From Pricia antarctica (GTDB lineage: Bacteria > Bacteroidota > Bacteroidia > Flavobacteriales > Flavobacteriaceae), in NCBI RefSeq assembly GCF_900101815.1, contig NZ_FNAO01000002.1, positions 434,001-498,000 of the forward strand: 64,000 nt of DNA. Direction: 5' to 3'. Of this stretch, positions 9,501-17,794 are shown in pieces; positions within the stretch are counted from its first letter, which is position 1, and each line of letters opens with the position of its first letter. The position numbers and the translations under genes were made by a program. The notes beneath the pieces were generated by a model that was given only the letters and a program-made list of their open reading frames with translations, was not told where the DNA came from and ran no database searches.

Positions 9501-9934
9501 CGAAAATTATCGGGTCCACGTCCGGACAATTAAAGGAAACGCTTGAAGGACGGGAAACGGGGATAGTTGCGGAAGGGGTGCAAGAAACATCGCCAGGCGT
9601 ATTTACGCCAAATACTGTGAATGTCGATGCCCGAACCTATAACAACCGCCTATATGAACGTGACAACATAGAGGCCGCAAAATATGATGCTTCCTTTACG
9701 AAACTACGGGAGGTTACTTTAGGATATTCGTTGCCCCAACGCTTTGTCGACAGACTGCCTATTGCTAAAGCTCGATTTTCCCTAACGGGAAGAAATTTAT
9801 TGCTTTGGACCGATAATCCCCATTTTGACCCTGAAACCGCAGCTCTTGCGGGCGGCACTTTACAGCCGGGGATTGAGAACATGTCCTATCCCAGCACCAG
9901 ATCATATACGTTTAATTTGCAAATTGATTTTTAA
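6581..9934 (+). CDS. SusC/RagA-family TonB-dependent outer-membrane transporter
   Basis: Large (1117 residues from the first start) TonB-dependent receptor that with its SusD partner imports bulky nutrients. After a signal segment near residues 43-60 comes a carboxypeptidase-regulatory-like domain (GTILDQEGQPLPGANVLEKG). Next is the plug with RagA signatures (VSIRGDASLNINGNSPLFIV and GPAAAALYGSRAANGAIIIT), then a 22-strand-type barrel ending in NLQIDF. An in-frame ATG at 6647 (MRTLLRQRE) would give a more usual signal peptide and may be the true start. The SusD gene follows after 10 bases. Its ligand is not readable; context suggests an amino-alcohol-containing phosphoester rather than a polysaccharide, because no glycoside hydrolase is near. 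Confidence 0.93.
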   Translation: MIFNNSQSACNFRNSPTNNAKSMRTLLRQRECIPSQPKFVLKSRLTTFLVVASLLPIHAIEVNSEKVYYLWGIENESLEIVSNQQFEVMGTILDQEGQPLPGANVLEKGTSNGVQTDFDGNFTLTVTDQNATLVVSYIGFTKKEIALNGQTDLKINLEESATGLSEVVVTALGIKREKKSLGYASQELDSEEVTSAREPNLLNGISGKVAGLQITNSPSGVGGSARVSIRGDASLNINGNSPLFIVDGTPISNEIVGSSGSGTQDVDYGNGASEINPQDIESINVLKGPAAAALYGSRAANGAIIITTKKGSNKNGRLGISINSGVTIENVLLMPDWQNVYGQGNGGQFGFVDGSGGGTSDGVDESWGPKLDTGLLIPQFDSPRTDGTRGGDLVSDAPITATPWVSHPDNTKDFFNTGFTKTNSIAISKSGDLGNIRFSYQNLDQEGIVPNTDLKRNTFSVSTGLNLTDKVTINTNINYIKSDSGNRPSISYGTESVMYLFIWYGRQLNTDSLRDYWMAGQEDLQQFNYNYNYHDNPFFNVFENTNSQDKDRVYGNVSMNYKINENWNLLLRTGRDFYSELRAKKRAFSTQRFPLGYYREDDVFFEEANTDFLLSYDKTFNEKFNINISAGGNQMRRNQDYKQTVAPELINPGIYSFNNTRRPLEVSVNNNEKRINSIYGFARMAYDEKLYLDITGRNDWSSTLPTNNNSYFYPSATLSAIANDIFNMPEFVSFAKFRAAYAEVGNDTDPYRLASFFTNETPFGDNPVLTESRLIPNADLKPEITSSYEFGLDLRLFQSRINLDATYYDGRTKNQIIPISTDISSGYTSKLINAGEVRNYGFEAILNVVPIRTDNFTWNSTFNFSRNRSEVTDLGGVDYTLTERNDVFIQAREGGSISAIYGRGFQRVEDPNSAFLGQLIIDSNGIPLRTDDLVYQGDYAPDYSLGILNSFKYKAFDLGFLFDIRQGGIVSSFTKIIGSTSGQLKETLEGRETGIVAEGVQETSPGVFTPNTVNVDARTYNNRLYERDNIEAAKYDASFTKLREVTLGYSLPQRFVDRLPIAKARFSLTGRNLLLWTDNPHFDPETAALAGGTLQPGIENMSYPSTRSYTFNLQIDF
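8163..8180 (+). repeat. Short in-frame AACTAC repeat in SusC gene
   Basis: Three AACTAC units encode Asn-Tyr repeats (FNYNYNYHDN) in a barrel loop. The 6-base unit keeps frame, so copy-number change would vary loop length without breaking the gene. Confidence 0.5.
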
Positions 9935-9944
9935 TACCTAAAAG

Positions 9945-11516
9945 ATGGAAAACATACAGAAAAAAACAGCGGTATTTTTCATGGCCATAGTGGGATTCAC
10001 CTTTTTTGGTTGCACCGAAGACTTCGAAGAGATCAACCAAAATCCAAATTTCCCCGAAAGAGCATCGCCGGAACTTTTGCTGCCGGGCGTAATGCGTCAA
10101 ATGGCCTATAATTGGGGGAATCAGGGCTGGGAAGAAGGCTTTACGGTAGTTCAGTACGGGGCCAGGCTTCAGTTCACTTCCGGAGATCGATACAACTGGT
10201 CGCCAACGAACAATCCTTATTTTGATGCCTATGATAGTATGCGGGATATTGAGAATATCCTTAGGGATACCAAGGAAAATCCCGATCAACAAAATTATTA
10301 CGGCGTGGGATTAATTGTAAAGTCATGGATATATTCCTATTTGACCGATGCCTATGGCAATGTTCCCTATATAAATGCCTCTAAGGGAATCAGTGATGAC
10401 AATATTACCCCCGAGTTCACGCCACAACAGGAAATTTACAGCGGTATACTCGGAGATTTAAAAAGTGCGAACGATATCTTGACCGGGGAGGATAATATTT
10501 CTGGGGATATTCTGTACGGTGGTGACGTGAATAAATGGCGCAAATTTGCCAATTCGCTTCGTTTGCGGCTTTTGATGCGCATAAGCGATGTGGACAATGC
10601 AACGGCAATGGCCGGCATGAACGAAATAGTAAACAACTTGGACACGTATCCTATCTTTGAGGGAAATCAGGATAACGCCGTTATACAGTGGAATTCGGAC
10701 GATCCACAGCCCAAATTTGAAACACGTTCCGGAAGTTTTGACGAGGTTAGGTTGAGTTTGACCTTGGAAACCCGTTTAAAGGCTTTGAACGATAGGCGGC
10801 TAATTGTATATGCACAGCCTACATCGGCATCGGGACAAGGTATTTTTTCGGAGAATTTAGATGATTACGTAGGTATGCCCAACAGCTTGGACGATGCCGC
10901 TGCACTGGCCTATAGTCCGTCAGGTAATCCGGCGGAAGCGGGATCTAATTTTATTTCCCGTTTGGGAGTACTGTTGACCTGTCGGGCATGTGACGAAGAA
11001 AATGCATCCGCAACGGCTTCCCAGACCATAATTATGGATTTTGCGGAACTTCAATTTATTCTGGCGGAAGCGCGTGAACGGGAATTTATTTCCCTCGGCG
11101 ATGCCGGAGAATATTATGATAACGGGATACGTGCATCGTTCGATTATTATACGGGTAGAATTATTGCCGGTGGATGGAACGAGATAGCGACCGATCTTCA
11201 AGGTTTTGACCTAGATTTATACATCGCTCAGGCCGATGTGATTTACGCAGGATCTACAACTGAAAAATTGGAAAAATTGGCTCTTCAAAAATGGATTGCC
11301 CTCTTTTATACGGGTTTTGAAGCATGGTCCGATTGGAGGCGAACGGGTATGCCCGAAATCGTACCGGGCAAGGACGCAGCCAATAATGGGAAGGTTCCCG
11401 TACGTTTCCTATATCCCAATGATGTAAAATCTACCAACAACGCCAATTATCAGGAAGCCGTAAACCAGATGGGCGGCGATGATCTGAATACCAGACTATG
11501 GTGGGATGTGGATTAA
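9945..11516 (+). CDS. SusD/RagB-family surface lipoprotein
   Basis: Nutrient-binding lid lipoprotein for the SusC transporter, 523 residues. Signal peptide with lipobox FFGC (Cys23) followed by TEDFEE, an acidic stretch like Bacteroidota surface-export signals. EEINQNPNFPERASPELLLP and GVMRQMAYNWGNQG are typical of the SusD-like_2 subfamily, which often goes with small non-starch substrates. TPR-type helices follow, and the C-terminus contains EAWSDWRRTGMPEI, typical of the family. The gene starts 10 bases after SusC and overlaps the longest reading frame of the phosphoesterase, so the three are probably co-transcribed. Confidence 0.92.
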   Translation: MENIQKKTAVFFMAIVGFTFFGCTEDFEEINQNPNFPERASPELLLPGVMRQMAYNWGNQGWEEGFTVVQYGARLQFTSGDRYNWSPTNNPYFDAYDSMRDIENILRDTKENPDQQNYYGVGLIVKSWIYSYLTDAYGNVPYINASKGISDDNITPEFTPQQEIYSGILGDLKSANDILTGEDNISGDILYGGDVNKWRKFANSLRLRLLMRISDVDNATAMAGMNEIVNNLDTYPIFEGNQDNAVIQWNSDDPQPKFETRSGSFDEVRLSLTLETRLKALNDRRLIVYAQPTSASGQGIFSENLDDYVGMPNSLDDAAALAYSPSGNPAEAGSNFISRLGVLLTCRACDEENASATASQTIIMDFAELQFILAEAREREFISLGDAGEYYDNGIRASFDYYTGRIIAGGWNEIATDLQGFDLDLYIAQADVIYAGSTTEKLEKLALQKWIALFYTGFEAWSDWRRTGMPEIVPGKDAANNGKVPVRFLYPNDVKSTNNANYQEAVNQMGGDDLNTRLWWDVD

Positions 11517-11523
11517 ATCACCC

Positions 11524-13140
11524 ATGAATATGAATACTAAATGTGTAGTGCTTATTGTAAGCTTCATTTTTCTGACCCCGGTTCAGGCCCAAGAGCAAAA
11601 TCCGAGAATGGTGGTACAACCCTATCTTCAGAATGCTTCACCGAACGCTATAACCGTCATGTGGGAAACCTCATCGGGTCAAGAAAGTTTTGTTGAATGG
11701 GGTACCTCCAATACCCTGGGAAATAAAACAGAAGGTATTGCCTTTGACATCAATTTCTCGGAATCTCGGGTGCATGAAGTGACTATAGAAGGCCTGCAGC
11801 GGTTTACCTCCTATTATTATAGGGTAAAAACCGGTAATTTACGATCCGATATTTATCAGTTCAAAACGCCACCTTTTGCCAATGACGAAGCATCTTTTAA
11901 TATGATTGCCATGAGCGACATGCAATTAGATTCGCAACATCCGGAAAAATTCGGGGAAGTTGTACAAGAGGGCATTTTGGCTTATTTAAAGAAGGAATTT
12001 GGGGGGAAGCTACCGGATAATCTTGCTTTAGTGATGATTCCCGGTGATCTGGTGGCCAAAGGTAGTAATTACGACCATTGGAACGGTCATTTTTTTACCC
12101 CTTCGCATCCGCTCTTTTCACAGGTACCCGTTTATCCCGTATTGGGCAATCATGAAGACAACAGCGAATTCTACTTTAAATACTTCAGCCTTCCCAAAAA
12201 CGGTACCCCTGCCTATGCAGAGCACTGGTGGTACAAAGATTATGGCAATACACGTATTATAGGGCTCGATTCAAACGATGGTTACCGGGATCTGAAGCAA
12301 CAATTGGAATGGTTGGAGGCTGTTTTGGCCAAAACTGAAAACGATTCCGATATCGATTTTGTTTTTGCGCAGTTACATCACCCCTATAAATCAGAACTTT
12401 GGATTCCGGGCGAGGAAGATTTCACTGGAAAACTGGTCAAGCTCTTGGAAGATTTCAGTACCAAGACCAATAAACCTAGTATTCATTTCTTTGGGCATAC
12501 CCATGGATATTCAAGGGGTCAATCAAAAGACCATAAACATCTATGGGTTAACGTGGCCAGTGCTGGCGGTGCCATCGATAATTGGGGCGAATTCGAAGGT
12601 AGGGATTATGATGAATTTACCGTAACCCAAGACGAATACGGTTTTGTTATGGTCGAGGTGAGCGGAGATCCGAACAACCCGAAATTTACATTGAAACGGG
12701 TAAGTCGTGGCAATAATGCCCATCCGAAAAATAATCAAATTACCGATAGTATTACGGTTTGGAAGAAAAACAAAGCACCCGATATAGCGCAAACAATTTC
12801 GCCCATAAACAACCAAGAAATCAGTTACAACGACATTCTTTTAAAGGCCACACCTTTTAAAGGAAATATGGATGAGGCATTTCATGCCGCCTCCAATTGG
12901 CAAATTTCAACTTCTACGGATTTTACCAAACCCATTTATGACAGCTGGAAACAGTTTGAAAACTGGTATTATTTGGAAGATCGGCAGAAAAATGATGACC
13001 TTACGGATGAAAAGACAGAAAACCTAGAACCGAACAAAACCTATTTCTGGCGTGTACGCTATCGAGACCAATACCTGAATTGGGGTGATTGGTCGACTAT
13101 TGCATCATTTAAAACTAGTACGCAAACAACTGAAAATTAA
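11524..13140 (+). CDS. Purple-acid-phosphatase-like metallophosphoesterase, exported
   Basis: Predicted periplasmic phosphoesterase of 538 residues. The start at 11524 gives a type I signal peptide (VVLIVSFIFLTPVQAQ); a start at 11506 would overlap SusD. A fibronectin-like N-terminal domain (YLQNASPNAITVMWETSSG, RFTSYYYRVKTG) precedes a calcineurin-like catalytic domain. Metal-ligand motifs: MSDMQ, GDLVAKGSNYDHW, GNHED, LHHPY and GHTHGYSRG. The C-terminal ~120 residues form another beta domain (FWRVRYRDQYLNWGDWS). The first motif reads D-M-Q where many relatives have D-x-H or D-x-G. Its place behind SusCD suggests it releases phosphate from the imported ligand, e.g. a phosphorylated amino alcohol; the substrate is inference. 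Confidence 0.85.
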   Translation: MNMNTKCVVLIVSFIFLTPVQAQEQNPRMVVQPYLQNASPNAITVMWETSSGQESFVEWGTSNTLGNKTEGIAFDINFSESRVHEVTIEGLQRFTSYYYRVKTGNLRSDIYQFKTPPFANDEASFNMIAMSDMQLDSQHPEKFGEVVQEGILAYLKKEFGGKLPDNLALVMIPGDLVAKGSNYDHWNGHFFTPSHPLFSQVPVYPVLGNHEDNSEFYFKYFSLPKNGTPAYAEHWWYKDYGNTRIIGLDSNDGYRDLKQQLEWLEAVLAKTENDSDIDFVFAQLHHPYKSELWIPGEEDFTGKLVKLLEDFSTKTNKPSIHFFGHTHGYSRGQSKDHKHLWVNVASAGGAIDNWGEFEGRDYDEFTVTQDEYGFVMVEVSGDPNNPKFTLKRVSRGNNAHPKNNQITDSITVWKKNKAPDIAQTISPINNQEISYNDILLKATPFKGNMDEAFHAASNWQISTSTDFTKPIYDSWKQFENWYYLEDRQKNDDLTDEKTENLEPNKTYFWRVRYRDQYLNWGDWSTIASFKTSTQTTEN

Positions 13141-13264
13141 GGTAGACCAAGCAAGTATGGGGATTAAACTTAGGTTCATAGGCAGAAAAAATAATATATT
13201 GAACACGGTCACTTAACGCTGTTTACTAACCAAACAAGTGGACCAATACTTTAAAACAACCAAC

Positions 13265-14779
13265 ATGGCAAAAGGCGTGAAGTATAAGAAAATGGACAAA
13301 TCGTATTTTGAGTCCAGGGAACTTAAACGTCATGCAGGGGTCTGGTCGCTATGGGCCTTGGGGGTAGGTGCCGTTATTTCGGGACATTTTTCGGGATGGA
13401 ACCTGGGTCTGGCCTCCGGCGGCTGGGGAGGCATGTTCGTTGCCACGGTTCTGGTGGCGATTATGTACATTGGTCTTACCCAAAGTGTCGCCGAAATGTC
13501 GCCCGCTTTACCGCATACCGGCGGTGCCTATTCGTTCGCAAGATCGGCCATGGGCCCGTGGGGCGGTTTTTTCACGGGTCTGGTCGAGAACCTGGAATTT
13601 ATTTTGACGCCGGCGGTCATTGTCTTTTTCCTGAGCAATTATATGGCGGGAATATTCGGGACCTCCCCTGAAATATTACCTTTTTGGTGGTTCGGGTTTT
13701 ATGCCGTGTTTACCGGCCTAAATATAATTGGCGTTGAGATGTCTTTTCGCTTTACCGTGGCACTAACGCTATTGGCATTGGCTTGTTTGGTGGTGTATTG
13801 GGTATCATCCATATCAAGTGTAGATTTTACCAGGTATGCATTGGATATCAAGGCGGGGGCAAACGCAGAGGCCGAACATCTTGAAGGGGGTGGGGGAGCG
13901 TTATTTCCCTTCGGATGGGCCGGTGCCCTCAAGGCAATGCCTTTTGCGGTCTGGTTGTTTTTGGCCATCGAACAATTGCCATTGGCGGCCGAGGAGTCCG
14001 TAGACCCTAAAAAGGATATGCCCAAGGGATTGACGTATGGTATGATTACCTTGATTATATCGGCCTTTTTAATGCTGTGGCTAAATGCTGCGACCCCGCT
14101 GGGATCTTATGCGCTGTCACAATCGGGAGAACCTTTGTTAGACGGTTTTAAAGTGTTGTTCGGTGATGATATAGCCAAACTTCTGGCCCTAGTGGCTTCC
14201 ATTGGCTTAATAGCTTCTTTTCATACTATAATTTTCGCATTCGGTAGGCAAATTTACTCCTTGTCAAGGGCGGGCTATTTCCCGGTATTTTTTTCGGTAA
14301 CGCACAGTAAAAGAAAAACACCGTATTCCGCTCTCATTTTGGGTTCTGCCATAGGATTCGCCGTGTTGATGATAACCCGGTTTCTGGCAGGGAACGAAAG
14401 TGGCGTTTTTATAGGCGGGGCTTTGTTGAACATCGCTGTTTTTAGTGCCATGTTGTCCTATATTTTACAGTGTGGATCCTTTATTTTATTACGGAAGGGA
14501 AAGCCTGATATGGATAGGCCTTACGTGAGTCCGTTTGGGAATACAGGGGCATGGGTGACCATATGCCTTGCGGCCTTGATCATCTATTATCAACTACAGG
14601 ATAAATCGTACCGAACCGCGGTATTCATCGCCATGGGGTATTTGGCGATTGGCCTTGTTTATTTTGCGTTGAGAGGCAGGCATCGGTTAATACTTTCCCC
14701 TGAGGAGGAATTTGCGCTGGAGCATGAAACAAAAATGAACGCTAAAAAGGAGAACTTGGGAAAATCCGATATTTTATAA
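13265..14779 (+). CDS. APC-family permease, ethanolamine-permease-like
   Basis: Inner-membrane amino acid/polyamine/organocation permease with about 12 membrane segments. The N-terminus (WSLWALGVGAVISGHFSGWN and LGLASGGWGGM) and AEMSPALPHTGGAYSFARSA resemble the ethanolamine permease subfamily. The ATG at 13265 (MAKGVKYKK) is chosen over an upstream GTG at 13238; another ATG lies at 13292. About 125 bp separate it from the phosphoesterase and 51 bp from the glutamine-synthetase-like gene, so it likely heads the catabolic operon. A related amine or amino acid is possible as substrate; ethanolamine is favoured by subfamily resemblance and by the downstream enzymes. Confidence 0.85.
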   Translation: MAKGVKYKKMDKSYFESRELKRHAGVWSLWALGVGAVISGHFSGWNLGLASGGWGGMFVATVLVAIMYIGLTQSVAEMSPALPHTGGAYSFARSAMGPWGGFFTGLVENLEFILTPAVIVFFLSNYMAGIFGTSPEILPFWWFGFYAVFTGLNIIGVEMSFRFTVALTLLALACLVVYWVSSISSVDFTRYALDIKAGANAEAEHLEGGGGALFPFGWAGALKAMPFAVWLFLAIEQLPLAAEESVDPKKDMPKGLTYGMITLIISAFLMLWLNAATPLGSYALSQSGEPLLDGFKVLFGDDIAKLLALVASIGLIASFHTIIFAFGRQIYSLSRAGYFPVFFSVTHSKRKTPYSALILGSAIGFAVLMITRFLAGNESGVFIGGALLNIAVFSAMLSYILQCGSFILLRKGKPDMDRPYVSPFGNTGAWVTICLAALIIYYQLQDKSYRTAVFIAMGYLAIGLVYFALRGRHRLILSPEEEFALEHETKMNAKKENLGKSDIL

Positions 14780-14830
14780 GTCGATTTAGGTAATTTTAGG
14801 GAACAAGAGGACAAAAAGAAGGAAGGCAAA

Positions 14831-16186
14831 ATGAATATCGAAACCGTAAAAAAATATATTGAAGAGCATCACATAAAAAATGTGAAATTGGCCGTTGTCG
14901 ATATTGATGGCGTGCTAAGGGGCAAATATGTCAATAAAAACAAGTTTCTTTCCGCCTTGGATAAGGGTTTTGGGCTCTGCAATGTGGTTTTTGGATGGGA
15001 TTCCAACGACGACTTGTATACGAAAGACTCCTTTACCGGTTGGAAGGATGGCTTCACCGATGCAATGGCAACCATCGATGCCTCCAGTATGAGGATGTTG
15101 CCCACCGAGGAGAACAAATCGGTCATTCTTTTAGCGGATTTTTCGGAGGGTAAGGCGGCCCAGGTTTGTCCGAGATCCATCCTAAAAAAAACCTTGGCCA
15201 GATTGGACGGTCTGGGGTATTCGGCCACGACGGCCTTTGAATTTGAGTTTTTTCTTTTTAACGAGACTCCAAAATCCGCAAGGGATAAAAATTTCCATAA
15301 TCTGGAACCGATAACCCCGGGCAATTTTGGATACTCCGTGTTACGATGCTCTTCGCATGCCAGTTTTTATCATGAAATAATGAACCTGACCGAGGAAATG
15401 GGAATGCCCTTGGAAGGACTTCACACCGAAACCGGGGCGGGCGTTTACGAAGGGGCCATTGAACATTCCGATGCTTTGAGAGCGGCCGATAACGGCGTAT
15501 TTTTCAAAACATTTATAAAGGTATGGGCACAACAAAATAATATGATGGCCGGGTTTATGGCTAAATGGTCGCCAAAGTATCCGGGACAATCCGGCCATAT
15601 TCATATATCCCTCCAGAAAAAGGATGGGTCATCCGCTTTTTATGATACGAACAATCCCGATACAATGTCCGATGTGATGCGTTGGTTTATTGGTGGGCAG
15701 CAAAAGTTAATGCCCGAAGTTTTGGCAATGGTGGCGGCTACCTGTAATAGCTATACCCGGCTTATCCCAGGTTTTTGGGCGCCTACTGCAGCATCTTGGG
15801 GAGTGGACAACCGCACCTGTGCGATCCGGGCCATTCCGGGAAGCGCAAAGTCCCAACGGGTGGAATACCGGGTCTCCGCCGCCGATATTAATCCGCATTT
15901 AGCCTTGGCTGCGGCCATAGGCTCCGGCATTTGGGGTATCGAAAACAAAATAGAGCCTTTGGAGGGCGTTTCTGGCAGCGCTTATGAGGTCACCTTTCCC
16001 GATGAACTTCAATTGCCCAGAACGCTATCGCAGGCTGCCGAAAAATTTAAAAACTCCAAGGCAGCCCGTGATCTGTTCGGAGATGCGTTTGTCGATCATT
16101 ACGCGTATACCCGGGAGTGGGAAGACCAACAACAACGTAAGGCCATAACCGATTGGCAACTGAACAGATATTTCGAGATCATATAA
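14831..16186 (+). CDS. Glutamine-synthetase-like gamma-glutamyl-amine ligase
   Basis: ATP-dependent ligase of the glutamine synthetase superfamily, 451 residues. Catalytic-domain motifs: ETGAGVYEGAIEHSDALRAA (metal-binding Glu), SGHIHISLQKKDG, NSYTRLIPGFWAPTAASWG, DNRTCAIRAIPGSAKSQRVE (ATP/phosphate site) and YRVSAADINPHLALAAAIGS. The long N-terminal domain starts with VKKYIEEHHIKNVKLAVVDI. The sequence resembles PuuA, IpuC and the Streptomyces GlnA3/GlnA4 enzymes, which join glutamate to amines, rather than housekeeping GlnA. Flanked by an amine permease, two dehydrogenases and an amidohydrolase, it likely makes gamma-glutamyl-ethanolamide or a similar amide. The stop codon touches the dispersed repeat at 16185-16263. 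Confidence 0.87.
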   Translation: MNIETVKKYIEEHHIKNVKLAVVDIDGVLRGKYVNKNKFLSALDKGFGLCNVVFGWDSNDDLYTKDSFTGWKDGFTDAMATIDASSMRMLPTEENKSVILLADFSEGKAAQVCPRSILKKTLARLDGLGYSATTAFEFEFFLFNETPKSARDKNFHNLEPITPGNFGYSVLRCSSHASFYHEIMNLTEEMGMPLEGLHTETGAGVYEGAIEHSDALRAADNGVFFKTFIKVWAQQNNMMAGFMAKWSPKYPGQSGHIHISLQKKDGSSAFYDTNNPDTMSDVMRWFIGGQQKLMPEVLAMVAATCNSYTRLIPGFWAPTAASWGVDNRTCAIRAIPGSAKSQRVEYRVSAADINPHLALAAAIGSGIWGIENKIEPLEGVSGSAYEVTFPDELQLPRTLSQAAEKFKNSKAARDLFGDAFVDHYAYTREWEDQQQRKAITDWQLNRYFEII

Positions 16187-16263
16187 TGAACTCATTTAGA
16201 CTTCTTGTTTGGAACCGAGAATATCGGCTTTTGAGGTCAGATGAGGTCATTTTTAATAGCATA
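16185..16263 (-). repeat. Dispersed ~80-bp repeat, copy 1
   Basis: Read on the minus strand this segment matches 54162-54241 on the plus strand. Over the best 60 bp (16185-16244) 55 positions are identical, including the shared core GCCGATATTCTCGGTT. Similarity continues more weakly to a TATGC shared end, with a one-base length difference. This copy starts at the stop codon of the glutamine-synthetase-like gene and lies in the 172-bp gap before the aldehyde dehydrogenase. Its role is unknown; it has no coding content. Confidence 0.8.
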
Positions 16264-16358
16264 GCAGGGCTACGGTTTTCAAAAATGAGGAAAAAGGGCC
16301 TCAAAATGAGATATTCGTAGGTAAAAGAAAAAGTCTAATTGAGTTCAAAGAGTTCAAA

Positions 16359-17741
16359 ATGAGGGAAACCATTTCACCAATAGACGGCTCGGTATACCGT
16401 TCTACCAAAGAGCACGGCCTAAAGGATATCGAAAACGCGGTAAGCTTAGCCCACAAGGCTTTTCCCGGTTGGGCTTCTTTGTCCATTAAAGAAAGGGTGG
16501 TATATGTAACCTCCTTTGTAGAAGCGATCGTAGCCAACAAAGCCGATATCGCAAAGGAAATTACATGGCAGATGGGAAGGCCTCTTGGTCAGTCTCCCGG
16601 AGAGATACAAGGCTTTGCGGACCGTGCCAACTACATGATCGGAATAGCCGAAACGGCTTTGGCAGCCTATGCGCCAGAAGATCAAAACCCAGGAAAACGC
16701 TCTGTTGAGCGGGTACCTCTTGGTATTGTTGGCGTATTTAGTCCTTGGAATTATCCTTTCTTAACATCCGTAAATGCTATTGTTCCTGCTTTAATGGCAG
16801 GAAATGTAGTGATTTTGAAACACTCCACCCAAACGCCGTTGGTTGCGGAACGTTATGCCCAAGCCGCGGTGAAGGCAGGACTGCCGAAAGGCGTATTTCA
16901 AATTTTACATTTGAATCATAAAAACACGGCCCAGCTGATTGCAGACCCTAAATTAGGGGGTGTATGTTTTACGGGATCGGTAAAGGGTGGAATAGCGGTA
17001 CAACACGCACTTACCGACTCGTTTATTCCCTGCGGACTGGAATTGGGTGGAAAAGACCCCGCTTATGTAAGGGCTGATGCCCATTTAGAACACAGTATCG
17101 AAAATTTGGTCGATGGGTCGTTTTTTAACAGCGGGCAATCCTGTTGTGGCATTGAAAGAATATATGTTCACGAGAGCCTATACGGCAAATTCGTCGATGG
17201 CTTTGTAAGCATGGCCGAGAAATATCGATTAGGCAATCCCTTGGAAAACGAAACCAATCTAGGGCCGATGGTAAAAACGGAGGCTGCCGAGTTTGTAAGG
17301 GCGCAGATTGCTCAAGCCTTGAAAAAAGGGGCGAGGTCTTTGGTAGACGAAACCTTATTTAAAGCTTCCAAAAAAGGCACTCCCTATCTATCTCCCCATG
17401 TTTTGATAGATGTAGATCACGGCATGGAAGTAATGGTCGAAGAGAGTTTTGGTCCCGTGGTCGGAATTATGAAAGTAAAAAACGATGAAGACGCCATCCG
17501 ATTGATGAACGATTCAAAATATGGCCTGACCGCGTCAGTGTGGACAGAAGATATGGACAAAGCAGAAAGCATAGGGCGTCGCATTGAAGCCGGCACGATA
17601 TTCATGAACCGCTGTGATTATTTGGATCCCGCCCTGGCTTGGACGGGGTACAAGAATTCAGGCAGGGGCGTCACCCTTTCCAAGTTTGGGTACGATCATC
17701 TGACCAAGCTAAAATCCTTCCATTTCCGCGAAATACAGTGA
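16359..17741 (+). CDS. NAD(P)-dependent aldehyde dehydrogenase
   Basis: Oxidises an aldehyde to its acid. The 460 residues show the full ALDH set: PWNYP (Asn131), GSVKGG near 206 (cofactor binding), Glu228 in LELGGKDP, nucleophile Cys262 in NSGQSCCGIERI, and EESFGPVVGIMKVK. The N-terminus is some 20-30 residues shorter than many relatives, as in succinate-semialdehyde and lactaldehyde type enzymes. Between the gamma-glutamyl ligase and the iron alcohol dehydrogenase, it would convert gamma-glutamyl-aminoacetaldehyde (or a homologue) to gamma-glutamyl-glycine. The substrate assignment is inference from neighbours, paralleling PuuC and IpuH. Confidence 0.92.
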   Translation: MRETISPIDGSVYRSTKEHGLKDIENAVSLAHKAFPGWASLSIKERVVYVTSFVEAIVANKADIAKEITWQMGRPLGQSPGEIQGFADRANYMIGIAETALAAYAPEDQNPGKRSVERVPLGIVGVFSPWNYPFLTSVNAIVPALMAGNVVILKHSTQTPLVAERYAQAAVKAGLPKGVFQILHLNHKNTAQLIADPKLGGVCFTGSVKGGIAVQHALTDSFIPCGLELGGKDPAYVRADAHLEHSIENLVDGSFFNSGQSCCGIERIYVHESLYGKFVDGFVSMAEKYRLGNPLENETNLGPMVKTEAAEFVRAQIAQALKKGARSLVDETLFKASKKGTPYLSPHVLIDVDHGMEVMVEESFGPVVGIMKVKNDEDAIRLMNDSKYGLTASVWTEDMDKAESIGRRIEAGTIFMNRCDYLDPALAWTGYKNSGRGVTLSKFGYDHLTKLKSFHFREIQ

Positions 17742-17794
17742 GAAAATAAAATCAGCCCTTCCCAATTTATAAAGGTTTAAACAAAAAGTTGTCG

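Noticed and set aside
14831-16186. Housekeeping glutamine synthetase
   Set aside because: Context of permease, two dehydrogenases and amidohydrolase, and sequence closer to gamma-glutamyl-amine ligases.
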